36,697 bases of DNA from assembly GCA_021773055.1 (NCBI GenBank), contig JAJFKV010000022.1:1-36697 (forward strand), read 5' to 3'. The position numbers and the translations under genes were made by a program. Source of the DNA: Woeseiaceae bacterium (GTDB lineage Bacteria > Pseudomonadota > Gammaproteobacteria > Steroidobacterales > Woeseiaceae). The number at the start of each line of letters is the position of its first letter. Position 1 is the first letter of the stretch. Shown here piece after piece: positions 8,057 to 15,599 of this stretch. The notes beneath the pieces were generated by a model that was given only the letters and a program-made list of their open reading frames with translations, was not told the origin of the DNA and did not search any database.

Positions 8057-8227
8057 GGAAGCATCCTGGGTCGGGAACAATCGAAAATAGACTTACTCTC
8101 GTCGCGGCGCAAGACTGCGGCAACCGTTCATCCCTTTACCAGCACGTTTGGACTCAATTTCTGCACGACTGGGCGACATGAGGCGCGAAATTGGCGAGAA
8201 TGCCCGCGGACCGGAGGGAGTTCTCCC

Positions 8228-8596
8228 ATGAGAAAAATATTATTGTTAGTCGCGATGTCACTGGCTGCGTGTACACCCGCAGAGAAGGAAGTACTTACGA
8301 CCTCGGTGGACGTCGATCAGTCCGAGGTGGCGGCATTGCTGAGTGATATTGACGCACTGACAGACAACGCTCTTCCTGTTTCTGAAATGTTGGCGCTGGC
8401 TGTCGCTACGCCGATGGACGATGAATTGCAGGAGCGCTATTCAGTTTCATTTAACGGAGCCGAAGAAGAAATACTTTTTCATACATGGCGTGAGCAGGTT
8501 GACTGGATTCACCTGTATTTCTCGACGACGTCAAAAGGTCTTATTAAGGCACTGGAAGGCGCTAATGCCACACATGCTCGATCTGACGAGCCTTAA
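8228..8596 (+). CDS. Small lipoprotein of unknown function
   Basis: The protein has 122 residues from the ATG at 8228, chosen because CGGAGGGA lies just upstream and the protein opens with a lipoprotein signal (MRKILLLVAMSLAACTPAEK, lipobox LAAC). The longer frame from 7919 overlaps the aldolase gene and is not needed. The mature part is acidic and mostly helical (VDQSEVAALLSDIDALTD; PMDDELQERYSVSF), with a Trp-containing segment (FHTWREQVDWIHLYF). I recognise no family. It is transcribed divergently from the aldolase with about 170 bases between starts, and converges on the small membrane protein downstream. Confidence 0.65.
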   Translation: MRKILLLVAMSLAACTPAEKEVLTTSVDVDQSEVAALLSDIDALTDNALPVSEMLALAVATPMDDELQERYSVSFNGAEEEILFHTWREQVDWIHLYFSTTSKGLIKALEGANATHARSDEP

Positions 8597-8605
8597 ATAA
8601 TATCC

Positions 8606-8827
8606 TTACCTCTGCTGGCGCTTGGCAATATGCGACTGGACGAGGAATGACAAGCCCATTCCGACAGCCAATATCGCAACGGCTATCTTCCCACGATGAG
8701 CGGTTTCGTTCGTCCAGATTTCGGCATAGTCGAGCCAGTAAAGTACGTACATGGAAATCACCCACGGCGTGACGGCGATGGCGACTTCAAGTGCGCAACG
8801 CGTCTTTATTCTGAGGGCACTTAACAT
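8606..8827 (-). CDS. Small membrane protein, two predicted transmembrane helices
   Basis: The protein has 73 residues from the ATG at 8827; a TTG two codons upstream is also possible. Two hydrophobic segments (VAIAVTPWVISMYVLYWL and IAVAILAVGMGLSFLV) are joined by a short polar loop (DYAEIWTNETAHRGK), and the tail is basic (QSHIAKRQQR). No clear Shine-Dalgarno sequence was seen. The clean two-helix topology supports a real gene, but I cannot name a family. It converges on the small lipoprotein with a 9-base gap. Confidence 0.5.
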   Translation of the reverse strand: MLSALRIKTRCALEVAIAVTPWVISMYVLYWLDYAEIWTNETAHRGKIAVAILAVGMGLSFLVQSHIAKRQQR

Positions 8828-8951
8828 TCGCAAAATACTAGCATGAAGCTCAGCGACCGTATTCTTGACTATCGTGGGAGTGGTTCGTGTACCCGCGGAA
8901 TGGGAATATCGCGGGAACCGTTATGTATTTCTGTGGAAGTGATTGAAATAG

Positions 8952-9712
8952 ATGAGTATTGACCTGAATGGGTTACTAAAGAGTAAAGCCATCAATGGGT
9001 GGCGATTGTTCTGGCTCATCTCAGTTCCGATTTCCCTCGTCATAGTTATCGAAATGCTGGTCGCCGATATTTCCACCGGGCCCGGCGTGTCGTCGATGAT
9101 TGGTTTTTCCGTCCGCTTTGCGGTGCCCTTCATTTTCCTGGTAGTCGCCGCATCTTCAGTACAGTTTTTATTTCCCGGGCCGTTCCCGATGTGGTGGCTG
9201 CGCAATCGCAAGTATTTGGGCCTGTGTTTTGCAGTTGCGATGGCGTGGCAAGCCACGTTCATCTTGATAATGTCAGTGTTTATTGGTGGAATCTTTCCTA
9301 CTATGAGAATCCGCAGGCAATTGACTACATATTCTACTGGAGTGGTTTCCTCGCATTCGCGGCGAGAATTCCGGCCTGGGGCAAGAAGCGCCAGCAAGCA
9401 ACGAAGAGGAATACACCGGAGAGCAGCGCGCCGTTCACATCAAAAGTATTGGGCGGCGCCATCATCGCGTTCGGTATTCTTTTATCCGGGACCGGCTTGC
9501 ACTGGCAAGAACCTGTTACTGCTTTCTTGACCGCGCCCAAGTGGTCTGCGGATCTTGTGTTGTGGTTGCCGTACTGGCCTTTCGAGCCCTATTTATCGCT
9601 CTTCATCATTGGCCTGGGTGCCATGTTGGTAACGAAGGCTAGGGCCAAGAGTCAGTTGAATGCGCGACCCTTTCCTGAACTAGCAGGCTCATTTTTTTAT
9701 CGCTGGTGGTGA
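8952..9712 (+). pseudogene. Multi-pass membrane protein, frame-disrupted, probable internal deletion
   Basis: The ATG at 8952 opens a frame with membrane segments LFWLISVPISLVIVIEMLVA, VRFAVPFIFLVVAASSVQ and LCFAVAMAWQATFILIM, interrupted by PGPFPMWWLRNRKYLG. Near 9260-9300 the coding character moves to another frame: SVYWWNLSYYENPQAIDYIFYW, GFLAFAARIPAWGKK, then helices around LGGAIIAFGILLSGTG and LSLFIIGLGAMLV, ending RWW at 9712. Each frame alone looks like half a membrane protein. The bases 9255-9290 read as hydrophobic membrane sequence in both, as expected if a deletion joined two short similar sequences. The 3' end overlaps the convergent hemerythrin gene by 74 bases, so the original stop may also be lost. 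Function is unknown. Confidence 0.55.
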
Positions 9713-10073
9713 TGTGATCCACGACCCATTGCCGTAAGCACTCCTCGATGGGGTTTTTCGAGGAGATGTCTGCGCCGTTGAGAAACTGCATCATGCACTC
9801 GGTGAAACTTTCCAGCAGGTCGTCGTGCTCGCGTTTGTGTTCGTTGAAGTACTCGTATTCATGGACTTTCATGACGCGCTCCTCCAGCGCGAAGTGAGCC
9901 TCCATGCGCACATAGATTTCTCCAAGACACCGCTTTATCTCCGACCTGTCGTTATTCCCGGTCAGTTCCTGATGAAGTTTGTTGATATCGTCGATCAGAC
10001 CTTTGTGTTCGTGGTCAAGTTCCTCAATCCCGATCAGGAATGAGTCATCCCACATAAACAGCATATCGGTCAT
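9639..10073 (-). CDS. Bacteriohemerythrin
   Basis: The protein has 144 residues from the ATG at 10073, with GGGAG 8 bases upstream; an in-frame TTG at 10091 is less likely. It opens FMWDDSFLIGIEELDHEHK, the usual bacteriohemerythrin N-terminus. All expected di-iron ligands are present: H23, H60 and E64 (HFALEE), H79 and H83 (HKREH), H120 and D125 (DHITTSD). It should bind O2 reversibly at a non-haem di-iron site as a four-helix bundle, for oxygen carriage, storage or sensing in the cytoplasm. It lies 83 bases downstream of small protein B on the same strand and may be cotranscribed with it. Family assignment is firm; physiological role is inferred. Confidence 0.92.
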   Translation of the reverse strand: MTDMLFMWDDSFLIGIEELDHEHKGLIDDINKLHQELTGNNDRSEIKRCLGEIYVRMEAHFALEERVMKVHEYEYFNEHKREHDDLLESFTECMMQFLNGADISSKNPIEECLRQWVVDHITTSDKKMSLLVQERVAHSTDSWP

Positions 10074-10156
10074 TATCGAGGCTCCCGGCAAGGAGCGAAT
10101 AGTCTACACCCAAGTTGTGGGCTGGAACCACGCCGTCATGAATCTGCGGCAAGGCG

Positions 10157-10348
10157 CTATTGTAGGGGTAGCTTGGTCCAATAGTCGTTGTCGTATGGGT
10201 CTGCAGGTTTTTCATCCACAAGCTTCAGGATGGCGACGGGCCTGGTGATATCGTAGTCACCATGATCCTGCGTCAGAGTGTTGCGTCGGGTGTCGATATC
10301 TTCGACCCCGTCGTCTTGCTGCCAAAAAAATGAAACGTCCATAATCAT
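10157..10348 (-). CDS. Small protein B, paralogue of the protein at 3118-3279
   Basis: The protein has 63 residues from the ATG at 10348. An adjacent upstream ATG at 10351 is possible, but 10348 aligns with the start of small protein A, and GGAGG lies 8 bases upstream. The N-terminus MIMDVSFFWQQDDGVED aligns with MILKFLFDRQRDDGD, and the C-terminus DPYDNDYWTKLPLQ aligns with DPYDNEYWTRVPLY. The central part differs and is longer here (NTLTQDHGDYDITRPVAIL). There is no signal peptide or clear membrane helix. It is the first gene of a likely two-gene unit with bacteriohemerythrin and is divergent from the prolyl oligopeptidase. No known family is recognised. Confidence 0.75.
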   Translation of the reverse strand: MIMDVSFFWQQDDGVEDIDTRRNTLTQDHGDYDITRPVAILKLVDEKPADPYDNDYWTKLPLQ

Positions 10349-10365
10349 CATCTTGTCCTCCGAGC

Positions 10366-10448
10366 TAAAACTGCACCTAATTTATAGCAAGGCGCTGTAA
10401 CGAAGGGCACTGGTAATGGGGGTAATTCCGGCCCAATCCAAAGGCCAG
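10366..10448 (-). promoter_or_regulatory. Promoter region of small protein B
   Basis: The minus-strand extended -10 TGCTATAAAT (complement of 10381-10390) and distal box CTGGCCTTT (complement of 10440-10448) repeat the layout upstream of small protein A with nearly the same interval (47 versus 46 bases). The leader between -10 and ribosome-binding site is also similar (AAACTGCA versus AAACTACA). The region is shared with the divergent peptidase gene. Confidence 0.55.
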
Positions 10449-10528
10449 TTTCTGTACAATTATGACAAACCGCTCAGACTTGTACGTTCAGACCTGATCA
10501 AAGTCTTGAGCCCGCAAGGGAAGATATA

Positions 10529-10630
10529 ATGCGACAAGTCACTGTTGTACTGATTATCCTGGCCGCGCTAGTTGCGCAGGCCGCCGAATTTCCCGAAACC
10601 CGTCGGGATGACACCTCAACGTGTAGGTGA
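10529..10630 (+). pseudogene. Orphaned signal-peptide start of the prolyl oligopeptidase gene
   Basis: The ATG at 10529 has AAGGGAAG 6 bases upstream and encodes MRQVTVVLIILAALVAQAAE, a clear Sec signal peptide, followed by FPETRRDDTSTCR and a TGA at 10628-10630. The oligopeptidase frame overlaps it in a different frame, reading PNFPKPVG from the same bases that read AEFPETR here. This is probably the original start, cut off by a deletion that changed frame. Confidence 0.6.
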
Positions 10631-12464
10631 TCAGGCATGGTTCATCAAGTATGCGCCTCCGAAGCAACAGCCGTTCCTGGTACAAATCGATGCTAGCGGT
10701 GATCGTTCCACTGAACGAGTAATTTTCGATCCGGAGACGTTCGACGAGAGCGGCGCGACGTCAATGCAGTGGCATCAAGTTTCTCCCGATGGCAAGCACG
10801 TGGCGATCGCGCTGACTATGGGGGGTGCAGAGGTTGCGGACCTGCACATATTTGATCTGGACACAGGCGAACGAGTGGATGAAATCGTTCCACGAGTGAA
10901 TGTGCCAACAGCGGGAGGGGACATGAGCTGGGATGCAGACAGTTCCGGCTTCTACTACACCCGCTACCCGAGTGCCGGCGAAGAGTTTGCTGAAGACCCT
11001 AATTTCCACCAGCAACTTTGGCATCGGGAAATGGGTACAGCGCTCTCAGAAGACACCTATGAGATCGGCCGGGACTTTGACCGGATCGCTGAGATTCGGG
11101 TGAAGCATCATTGGACCAGTGGCAAGTTGCTCGCAACGGTGCAATTTGGCGATAGCGGTCATTTCAAGATGTTCTTGCGGGACGGAGTCGGTACCTGGCA
11201 CCCGATCGCGGACTACGATGACAAGCTGGTACAGGCCACCTTCATCGACGAAAATGCTTTGCTTGTCCTGTCTCGTGATCAGGCGCCGAAGGGCAAGTTC
11301 TTGCGTATGGATATCGGCGAACTGCCAAAAACAGATAACACCATCCTGGTATCGGAGCCCGATGGCGCATTAGCGTCGGATTTCTACGGCGATCCAACTT
11401 TTATCGTTCATCAGGAGAAGATCTACGCGAAAGTCCTGCTGGGAGGCCCGCAGGAGCTACGTGTTTACGATTTTAAAGGCACTCCACAAGCAGTGCCCAA
11501 ACTGGGAGTCGCGGGTGTCGGTCAGATTGTTCCGTGGGACGATGGTGTGTTACTTCGACATTATTCCTACCTGTTGCCGAATAATTGGTTGCAAATTGAC
11601 GGCGCGGAAACGTCCAGACATTCTCTCAGCAGCACCAGCCCGGTCGTATTCAGTGGTTTCAAGGTTGTACGAGAACTGGCTATCTCGCTCGACGGCACAC
11701 GGGTTCCCGTGAACATCATTATGGCCGAAGACACCAAACTCGATGGCAGTAATTCCTTACTGCTCACTGGATATGGTGGATATGGCATTTCTCTTGCCCC
11801 TTACTTCGATGAAGGCAGAAAGGTCTGGCTGGAGCAGGGCGGGATCATTGCGATCGCCAATCTTCGTGGCGGTGGCGAATTCGGTGAGGACTGGCACCAG
11901 CAGGGGATGCTGACCAACAAGCAGAATGTGTTCGACGATTTTCATGGTGTGATGCGCCACCTGGTCCACGCCGGTTACACGAGTGAGAAGCGGCTGGCTA
12001 TCGAAGGCGGAAGCAATGGTGGCTTGTTGATGGGAGCGATACTGACGCAACATCCCTCTGATTTTCGCGCCGTGATATCTCATGTGGGTATCTACGACTC
12101 GCTGCGTGCCGAGTTGTCACCTAACGGGGAATTCAATATTCCGGAATTTGGGACGGTAACCGACCCCGAGCAGTTCGAGGCCCTGTACGCGTATTCTCCG
12201 TATCACCGCGTGATGACATCCGCATTCCCCGCGACTCTATTCATGACCGGGGAAAACGATGGCCGGGTCAATCCCATGCACTCTCGTAAAATGACTGCGA
12301 TGCTGCAGGCGCACAATAAGTCCGACAACCCGGTGTTATTGCGTACGAGCGGCAATACAGGGCATGGCATCGGAACACCACTGGATGAAGTGATCAGTTC
12401 AGAGGTAGACCGTCTGTCGTTTCTATTTCATAGCCTTGGTATGGAATACCATCCGGTGCATTAA
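10608..12464 (+). CDS. Prolyl oligopeptidase family serine peptidase, N-terminally damaged
   Basis: The protein has 618 residues if started at the ATG at 10608; the frame is open from about 10572 but lacks a good start. A seven-bladed propeller region (DLHIFDLDTGERVDEIV, SGFYYTRYPSAGE) precedes the alpha/beta-hydrolase domain. The catalytic triad is intact: S469 in GGSNGG, D551 in ENDGRVNP and H586 in GHGIG. S9A enzymes cleave after proline in short peptides. Normal members have about 700 residues, with an N-terminal catalytic-domain segment (DPYRWLED-type) after the signal peptide. That segment is absent here, and the signal peptide is in another frame at 10529. The product is probably not exported and may be inactive. 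It converges on the small acidic gene downstream with a 3-base overlap. Confidence 0.8.
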   Translation: MTPQRVGDQAWFIKYAPPKQQPFLVQIDASGDRSTERVIFDPETFDESGATSMQWHQVSPDGKHVAIALTMGGAEVADLHIFDLDTGERVDEIVPRVNVPTAGGDMSWDADSSGFYYTRYPSAGEEFAEDPNFHQQLWHREMGTALSEDTYEIGRDFDRIAEIRVKHHWTSGKLLATVQFGDSGHFKMFLRDGVGTWHPIADYDDKLVQATFIDENALLVLSRDQAPKGKFLRMDIGELPKTDNTILVSEPDGALASDFYGDPTFIVHQEKIYAKVLLGGPQELRVYDFKGTPQAVPKLGVAGVGQIVPWDDGVLLRHYSYLLPNNWLQIDGAETSRHSLSSTSPVVFSGFKVVRELAISLDGTRVPVNIIMAEDTKLDGSNSLLLTGYGGYGISLAPYFDEGRKVWLEQGGIIAIANLRGGGEFGEDWHQQGMLTNKQNVFDDFHGVMRHLVHAGYTSEKRLAIEGGSNGGLLMGAILTQHPSDFRAVISHVGIYDSLRAELSPNGEFNIPEFGTVTDPEQFEALYAYSPYHRVMTSAFPATLFMTGENDGRVNPMHSRKMTAMLQAHNKSDNPVLLRTSGNTGHGIGTPLDEVISSEVDRLSFLFHSLGMEYHPVH

Positions 12465-12697
12465 TCGGGCAGCGGTGCGGCCTGCGACTCTGCCTGATGC
12501 AGCGCCTTCAATGCCTCCGCCCGTTCGAGCAGTTCGGCGATCTCGTCGGCATCGTCGTTGTTGCCTGTAAGACGCATTTGCTCGATAGTCCGGGCCAGGT
12601 CGAAGCCTTCATCGTCAGCAATAGCGGTTTCACCGAGCAAATCCTTGATACGTCCAAGAATTTGGACGAATTCCTCTAGCGTTTCATCGTTTTCCAT
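12461..12697 (-). CDS. Small acidic helical protein of unknown function
   Basis: The protein has 78 residues from the ATG at 12697 (MENDETLEEFVQILGRIKDLL). A GTG at 12748 could extend it by 17 residues; neither start has a clear ribosome-binding site, and the upstream 17 residues look less conserved in character. The sequence is acidic and amphipathic helical (FDLARTIEQMRL; DADEIAELLERAEALKALHQAE), without signal or membrane segments. I recognise no family. It ends convergent with the oligopeptidase, overlapping its stop by 3 bases. Confidence 0.5.
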   Translation of the reverse strand: MENDETLEEFVQILGRIKDLLGETAIADDEGFDLARTIEQMRLTGNNDDADEIAELLERAEALKALHQAESQAAPLPD

Positions 12698-12829
12698 GCG
12701 CGGATTGTAAGCCACATTATGCTTCGGAATAAATCCTAATATTGCCACAGTAAGGACGTGGGCCTGTTGTCTTGCTGATAACGGGTGGTCGCAAATGACA
12801 CCTCAAACAGAGCCACGTTATCGGCAAAT

Positions 12830-12848
12830 ACCAATGATTCTCATTTGG
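12830..12848 (+). promoter_or_regulatory. Fur box candidate upstream of the TonB-dependent receptor
   Basis: The core AATGATTCTCATT (12833-12845) matches the 13-base core of the classical Fur consensus (AATGATAATCATT) at 11 positions and lies in a wider inverted repeat (CCAATGA...TCATTTGG). It is about 146 bases before the receptor start. This suggests iron-dependent repression of the receptor. The flanking GAT/ATC bases of the consensus are not kept. No clear -10/-35 could be fixed. Confidence 0.5.
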
Positions 12849-12993
12849 CGGTCTTTTGCATTTGGGAAAGATTACTTAATCGCCGCTCAAACCAGCCGAT
12901 TATTGTAATGCTCCTGTTGTAAACGTGAGCAATAAAGCATAAATTATTGCAATCATTAACTATTTTAATCAATAACAAAGGGTGGGGGTCCGC

Positions 12994-15549
12994 ATGACCA
13001 AGATGACGATAAGCCGAGGTATGCTCGGTATTTTCGCAGCAACGCTGGTAATGCCAGTCGTTGCACAAGATGAGCCGACTGGTTTCCTCGAAGAGATTAC
13101 TGTCACGGCGAGCAAACGCCAGACAACTTTGCAGGACACACCAATCGCTGTTTCAGTGCTTTCTTCTAATGACCTGAAGGATGCTCAGATTCAGGACATC
13201 AAAGATCTGCAATTTCTTGTACCGTCCTTGCGCGTGACGCAATTGCAGTCTTCCGGTAACACCAACTTCCTTATCCGTGGTTTTGGCAATGGCGCGAACA
13301 ATGCTGGCATCGAGCCATCAGTCGGCGTATTCATCGACGGTGTTTACCGTTCGCGTACCGCTTCGGCGCTTTCTGACTTGCCGAATCTCGAACGTATCGA
13401 AGTATTGCGCGGACCGCAGAGTACGTTGTTCGGTAAAAACGCGTCAGCTGGTGTAATCAGCGTGATAACGGCAAAGCCGAGTCTTGTTGAAACGACCGGC
13501 TCTGCGTCGCTGACCATCGGTGAGTACGACCAGGTTGTCGTAAAAGCCGATGTCAACGGACCATTATCCGACGTCGTCGGCTTTAGCCTTTCGGGCAGCT
13601 ATAGTTCGCGTGATGGATATTACGACAACCTTGCGGGTGGTGATGCTCTCGGACAGCAGGATCGTATTGGAATGCGCGGCCAGCTACTATTCGCACCATC
13701 CGATGTTCTTGAGGTGCGATTCATCGCGGATTTCGATAGTTTTGACGAGGCCTGTTGTGGCGTCGCGAATTTGCAGGACGGACCGACCGGGGGCGCAGTA
13801 CGAGCAATAGGCGGTAACCTGGTACCAAACGACCCATTCGCTTATCAGGGCTATTACGACTTCACTCCGGAAAATGATTTCCTGACCAGTGGCGCATCAC
13901 TTCAGTTTGACTACGACCTTAACGATTCCGTCACTCTGACGTCGATCACAGCATTTCGTAGCCTGGCGCGCTTCGATAATGTTGATATCGACTTTACCAG
14001 TGCACCGCTACTCGATCCGGAAACGGCAAACCGGACAGACACTGGAATCGATACGTGGACGCAGGAATTTCGCCTGAGTGGCGCAACAGACAATATGAAC
14101 TGGATGGGTGGCGTTTATTTGTTCGATGAAGAGGTCGGCCAGGAAACGGGCGTTCTTTATGGCGATGCGTTTCGTGCTTACGCCGATATCCTGACGGGCG
14201 GCGTGCCCGGCAACTCTCCCTTGAATTCGATCGAGGCCCTTTTTGGTCATGCACCGGGCACATTCCAGGGATCTGGCCAGGGTCTCATCGATGTTTCGAC
14301 TATGGATGACACAGCGTTCTCGATTTTCGGTCAGGTCGATATTAATCTTGGCGAACGGGCAACTTTGACCTTGGGCGCAAACTATACCGAAGACGAAAAG
14401 GACGTGACGTTCAATTCGACCGGGACCGACGTTTTTTCAAACACTGATCTAAACAGTGATTTGACGGTATTTGGTGTGCCGTTACCCACGGTGCTATTCG
14501 GACAGGCATTTGAAGCAAACACAGGCTTGCCGCCTACTCCGGCGAACATTGCGTTCATCGAATCTGTCGCGCCAGGCACCTCAGCAGCTATTAATGCCGG
14601 TGTTGCAGCAAGCATCAGCGGTCTGCAAGCTCTGCAGTTCCTGGCACCCACTGTCAATTTCCCGAACTCGGTGGAATCAGGAAACACGAAGGATGACGAT
14701 ACAACGTGGACAGTACGACTTGCTTTTGACCTGACAGACGATGTCAACATTTACGCCAGCGCCGGCACAGGATTTAAGGCGAGTTCCTGGAACCTGTCAC
14801 GCGATTCGCGTCCGTTTCCGAGTGACCAGGCAGCGATTGAAGCAGCAGGTCTGAACGTGCCGAATCTTGCCTACACAACGCGGTTTGCAGATCCGGAAGA
14901 GGCCACCGTTCTTGAAGTAGGCCTGAAAGGCCAGTGGGATTATATTGCCCTGAATGTTGCGGTATTTGATCAGGAGATCAAAGGCTTCCAGGAAAACATA
15001 TTTACGGGCACCGGCTTCAATCTGCAAAACGCTGGCAAGCAATCCACGACCGGTGTTGAAATTGACGTGCGTTGGCAACCAACCGAGAATTTCCAGGGAA
15101 CTTTTGCTGCGACCTTCATGGACCCAGTCTACGATTCGTTCGTAGACGCAGAGGGAGTTGACCCCGTCACATTTCAGAGAATCACTGTCGATCTCAGTGG
15201 AACGAAACCGCCGGGAATTCACGAGCTTAGTTTGACGGCGGCCGGTCGTTACAACTTCGCGGTAGGCAATGCCGACGGATTTATTCGTGCCGAGTACATC
15301 TTTGAAGATGAAGTCCAGGTAATTGCAAACACCCCGGCAAGCCTTGCATCGCGCGAAGTCAGCACGATTAATGCGAGCGTCGGACTGGCCTGGGAAAATG
15401 GTTTCGAAGCATTGCTATGGGGCCGAAACATCAACAATGACGAATACCTGTTGAGCGCCTTCCCATCAGTCGCACAGGCAGGTAGTTTCTCGGGATACCC
15501 GAATCAGCCACGTACTTTTGGCCTCACGGTTCGTAAGTACTTCGACTGA
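12994..15549 (+). CDS. TonB-dependent outer-membrane receptor
   Basis: The protein has 851 residues from the ATG at 12994, chosen because GGTGGGGG sits 5 bases upstream; the GTG at 12982 falls within that ribosome-binding site. The signal peptide ends near MPVVAQ. A TonB box-like EEITVTASKR follows. The plug domain is recognisable from TPIAVSVLSSNDL through FLIRGFG, VGVFIDGVYRSR and LERIEVLRGPQSTLFGKNASAG. The beta-barrel follows and ends in FGLTVRKYFD with a terminal aromatic and acidic residue. It would import a ligand using TonB-ExbBD energy. The Fur-box candidate favours an iron-siderophore or haem-type ligand, but the specificity is unknown. It is a single gene with its own terminator. 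Confidence 0.92.
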   Translation: MTKMTISRGMLGIFAATLVMPVVAQDEPTGFLEEITVTASKRQTTLQDTPIAVSVLSSNDLKDAQIQDIKDLQFLVPSLRVTQLQSSGNTNFLIRGFGNGANNAGIEPSVGVFIDGVYRSRTASALSDLPNLERIEVLRGPQSTLFGKNASAGVISVITAKPSLVETTGSASLTIGEYDQVVVKADVNGPLSDVVGFSLSGSYSSRDGYYDNLAGGDALGQQDRIGMRGQLLFAPSDVLEVRFIADFDSFDEACCGVANLQDGPTGGAVRAIGGNLVPNDPFAYQGYYDFTPENDFLTSGASLQFDYDLNDSVTLTSITAFRSLARFDNVDIDFTSAPLLDPETANRTDTGIDTWTQEFRLSGATDNMNWMGGVYLFDEEVGQETGVLYGDAFRAYADILTGGVPGNSPLNSIEALFGHAPGTFQGSGQGLIDVSTMDDTAFSIFGQVDINLGERATLTLGANYTEDEKDVTFNSTGTDVFSNTDLNSDLTVFGVPLPTVLFGQAFEANTGLPPTPANIAFIESVAPGTSAAINAGVAASISGLQALQFLAPTVNFPNSVESGNTKDDDTTWTVRLAFDLTDDVNIYASAGTGFKASSWNLSRDSRPFPSDQAAIEAAGLNVPNLAYTTRFADPEEATVLEVGLKGQWDYIALNVAVFDQEIKGFQENIFTGTGFNLQNAGKQSTTGVEIDVRWQPTENFQGTFAATFMDPVYDSFVDAEGVDPVTFQRITVDLSGTKPPGIHELSLTAAGRYNFAVGNADGFIRAEYIFEDEVQVIANTPASLASREVSTINASVGLAWENGFEALLWGRNINNDEYLLSAFPSVAQAGSFSGYPNQPRTFGLTVRKYFD

Positions 15550-15566
15550 ATGTAAGTCTCGAAAGG

Positions 15567-15599
15567 CCCCGTCAGACGATCGTCTGGCGGGGTTTTTTT
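15567..15599 (+). terminator. Intrinsic terminator after the TonB-dependent receptor
   Basis: CCCCGTCAGACG and CGTCTGGCGGGG form a 12-bp GC-rich stem with one G-T pair, followed by seven Ts (15593-15599). The T run overlaps the stop codon of the convergent lhgO gene at 15598-15600. Confidence 0.9.

Noticed and set aside
8217..8227. GGGAG-TT-CTCCC hairpin over the ribosome-binding site of the small lipoprotein
   Set aside because: The loop would be only 2-4 bases and the stem 4-5 pairs. Too weak to claim a translational switch.
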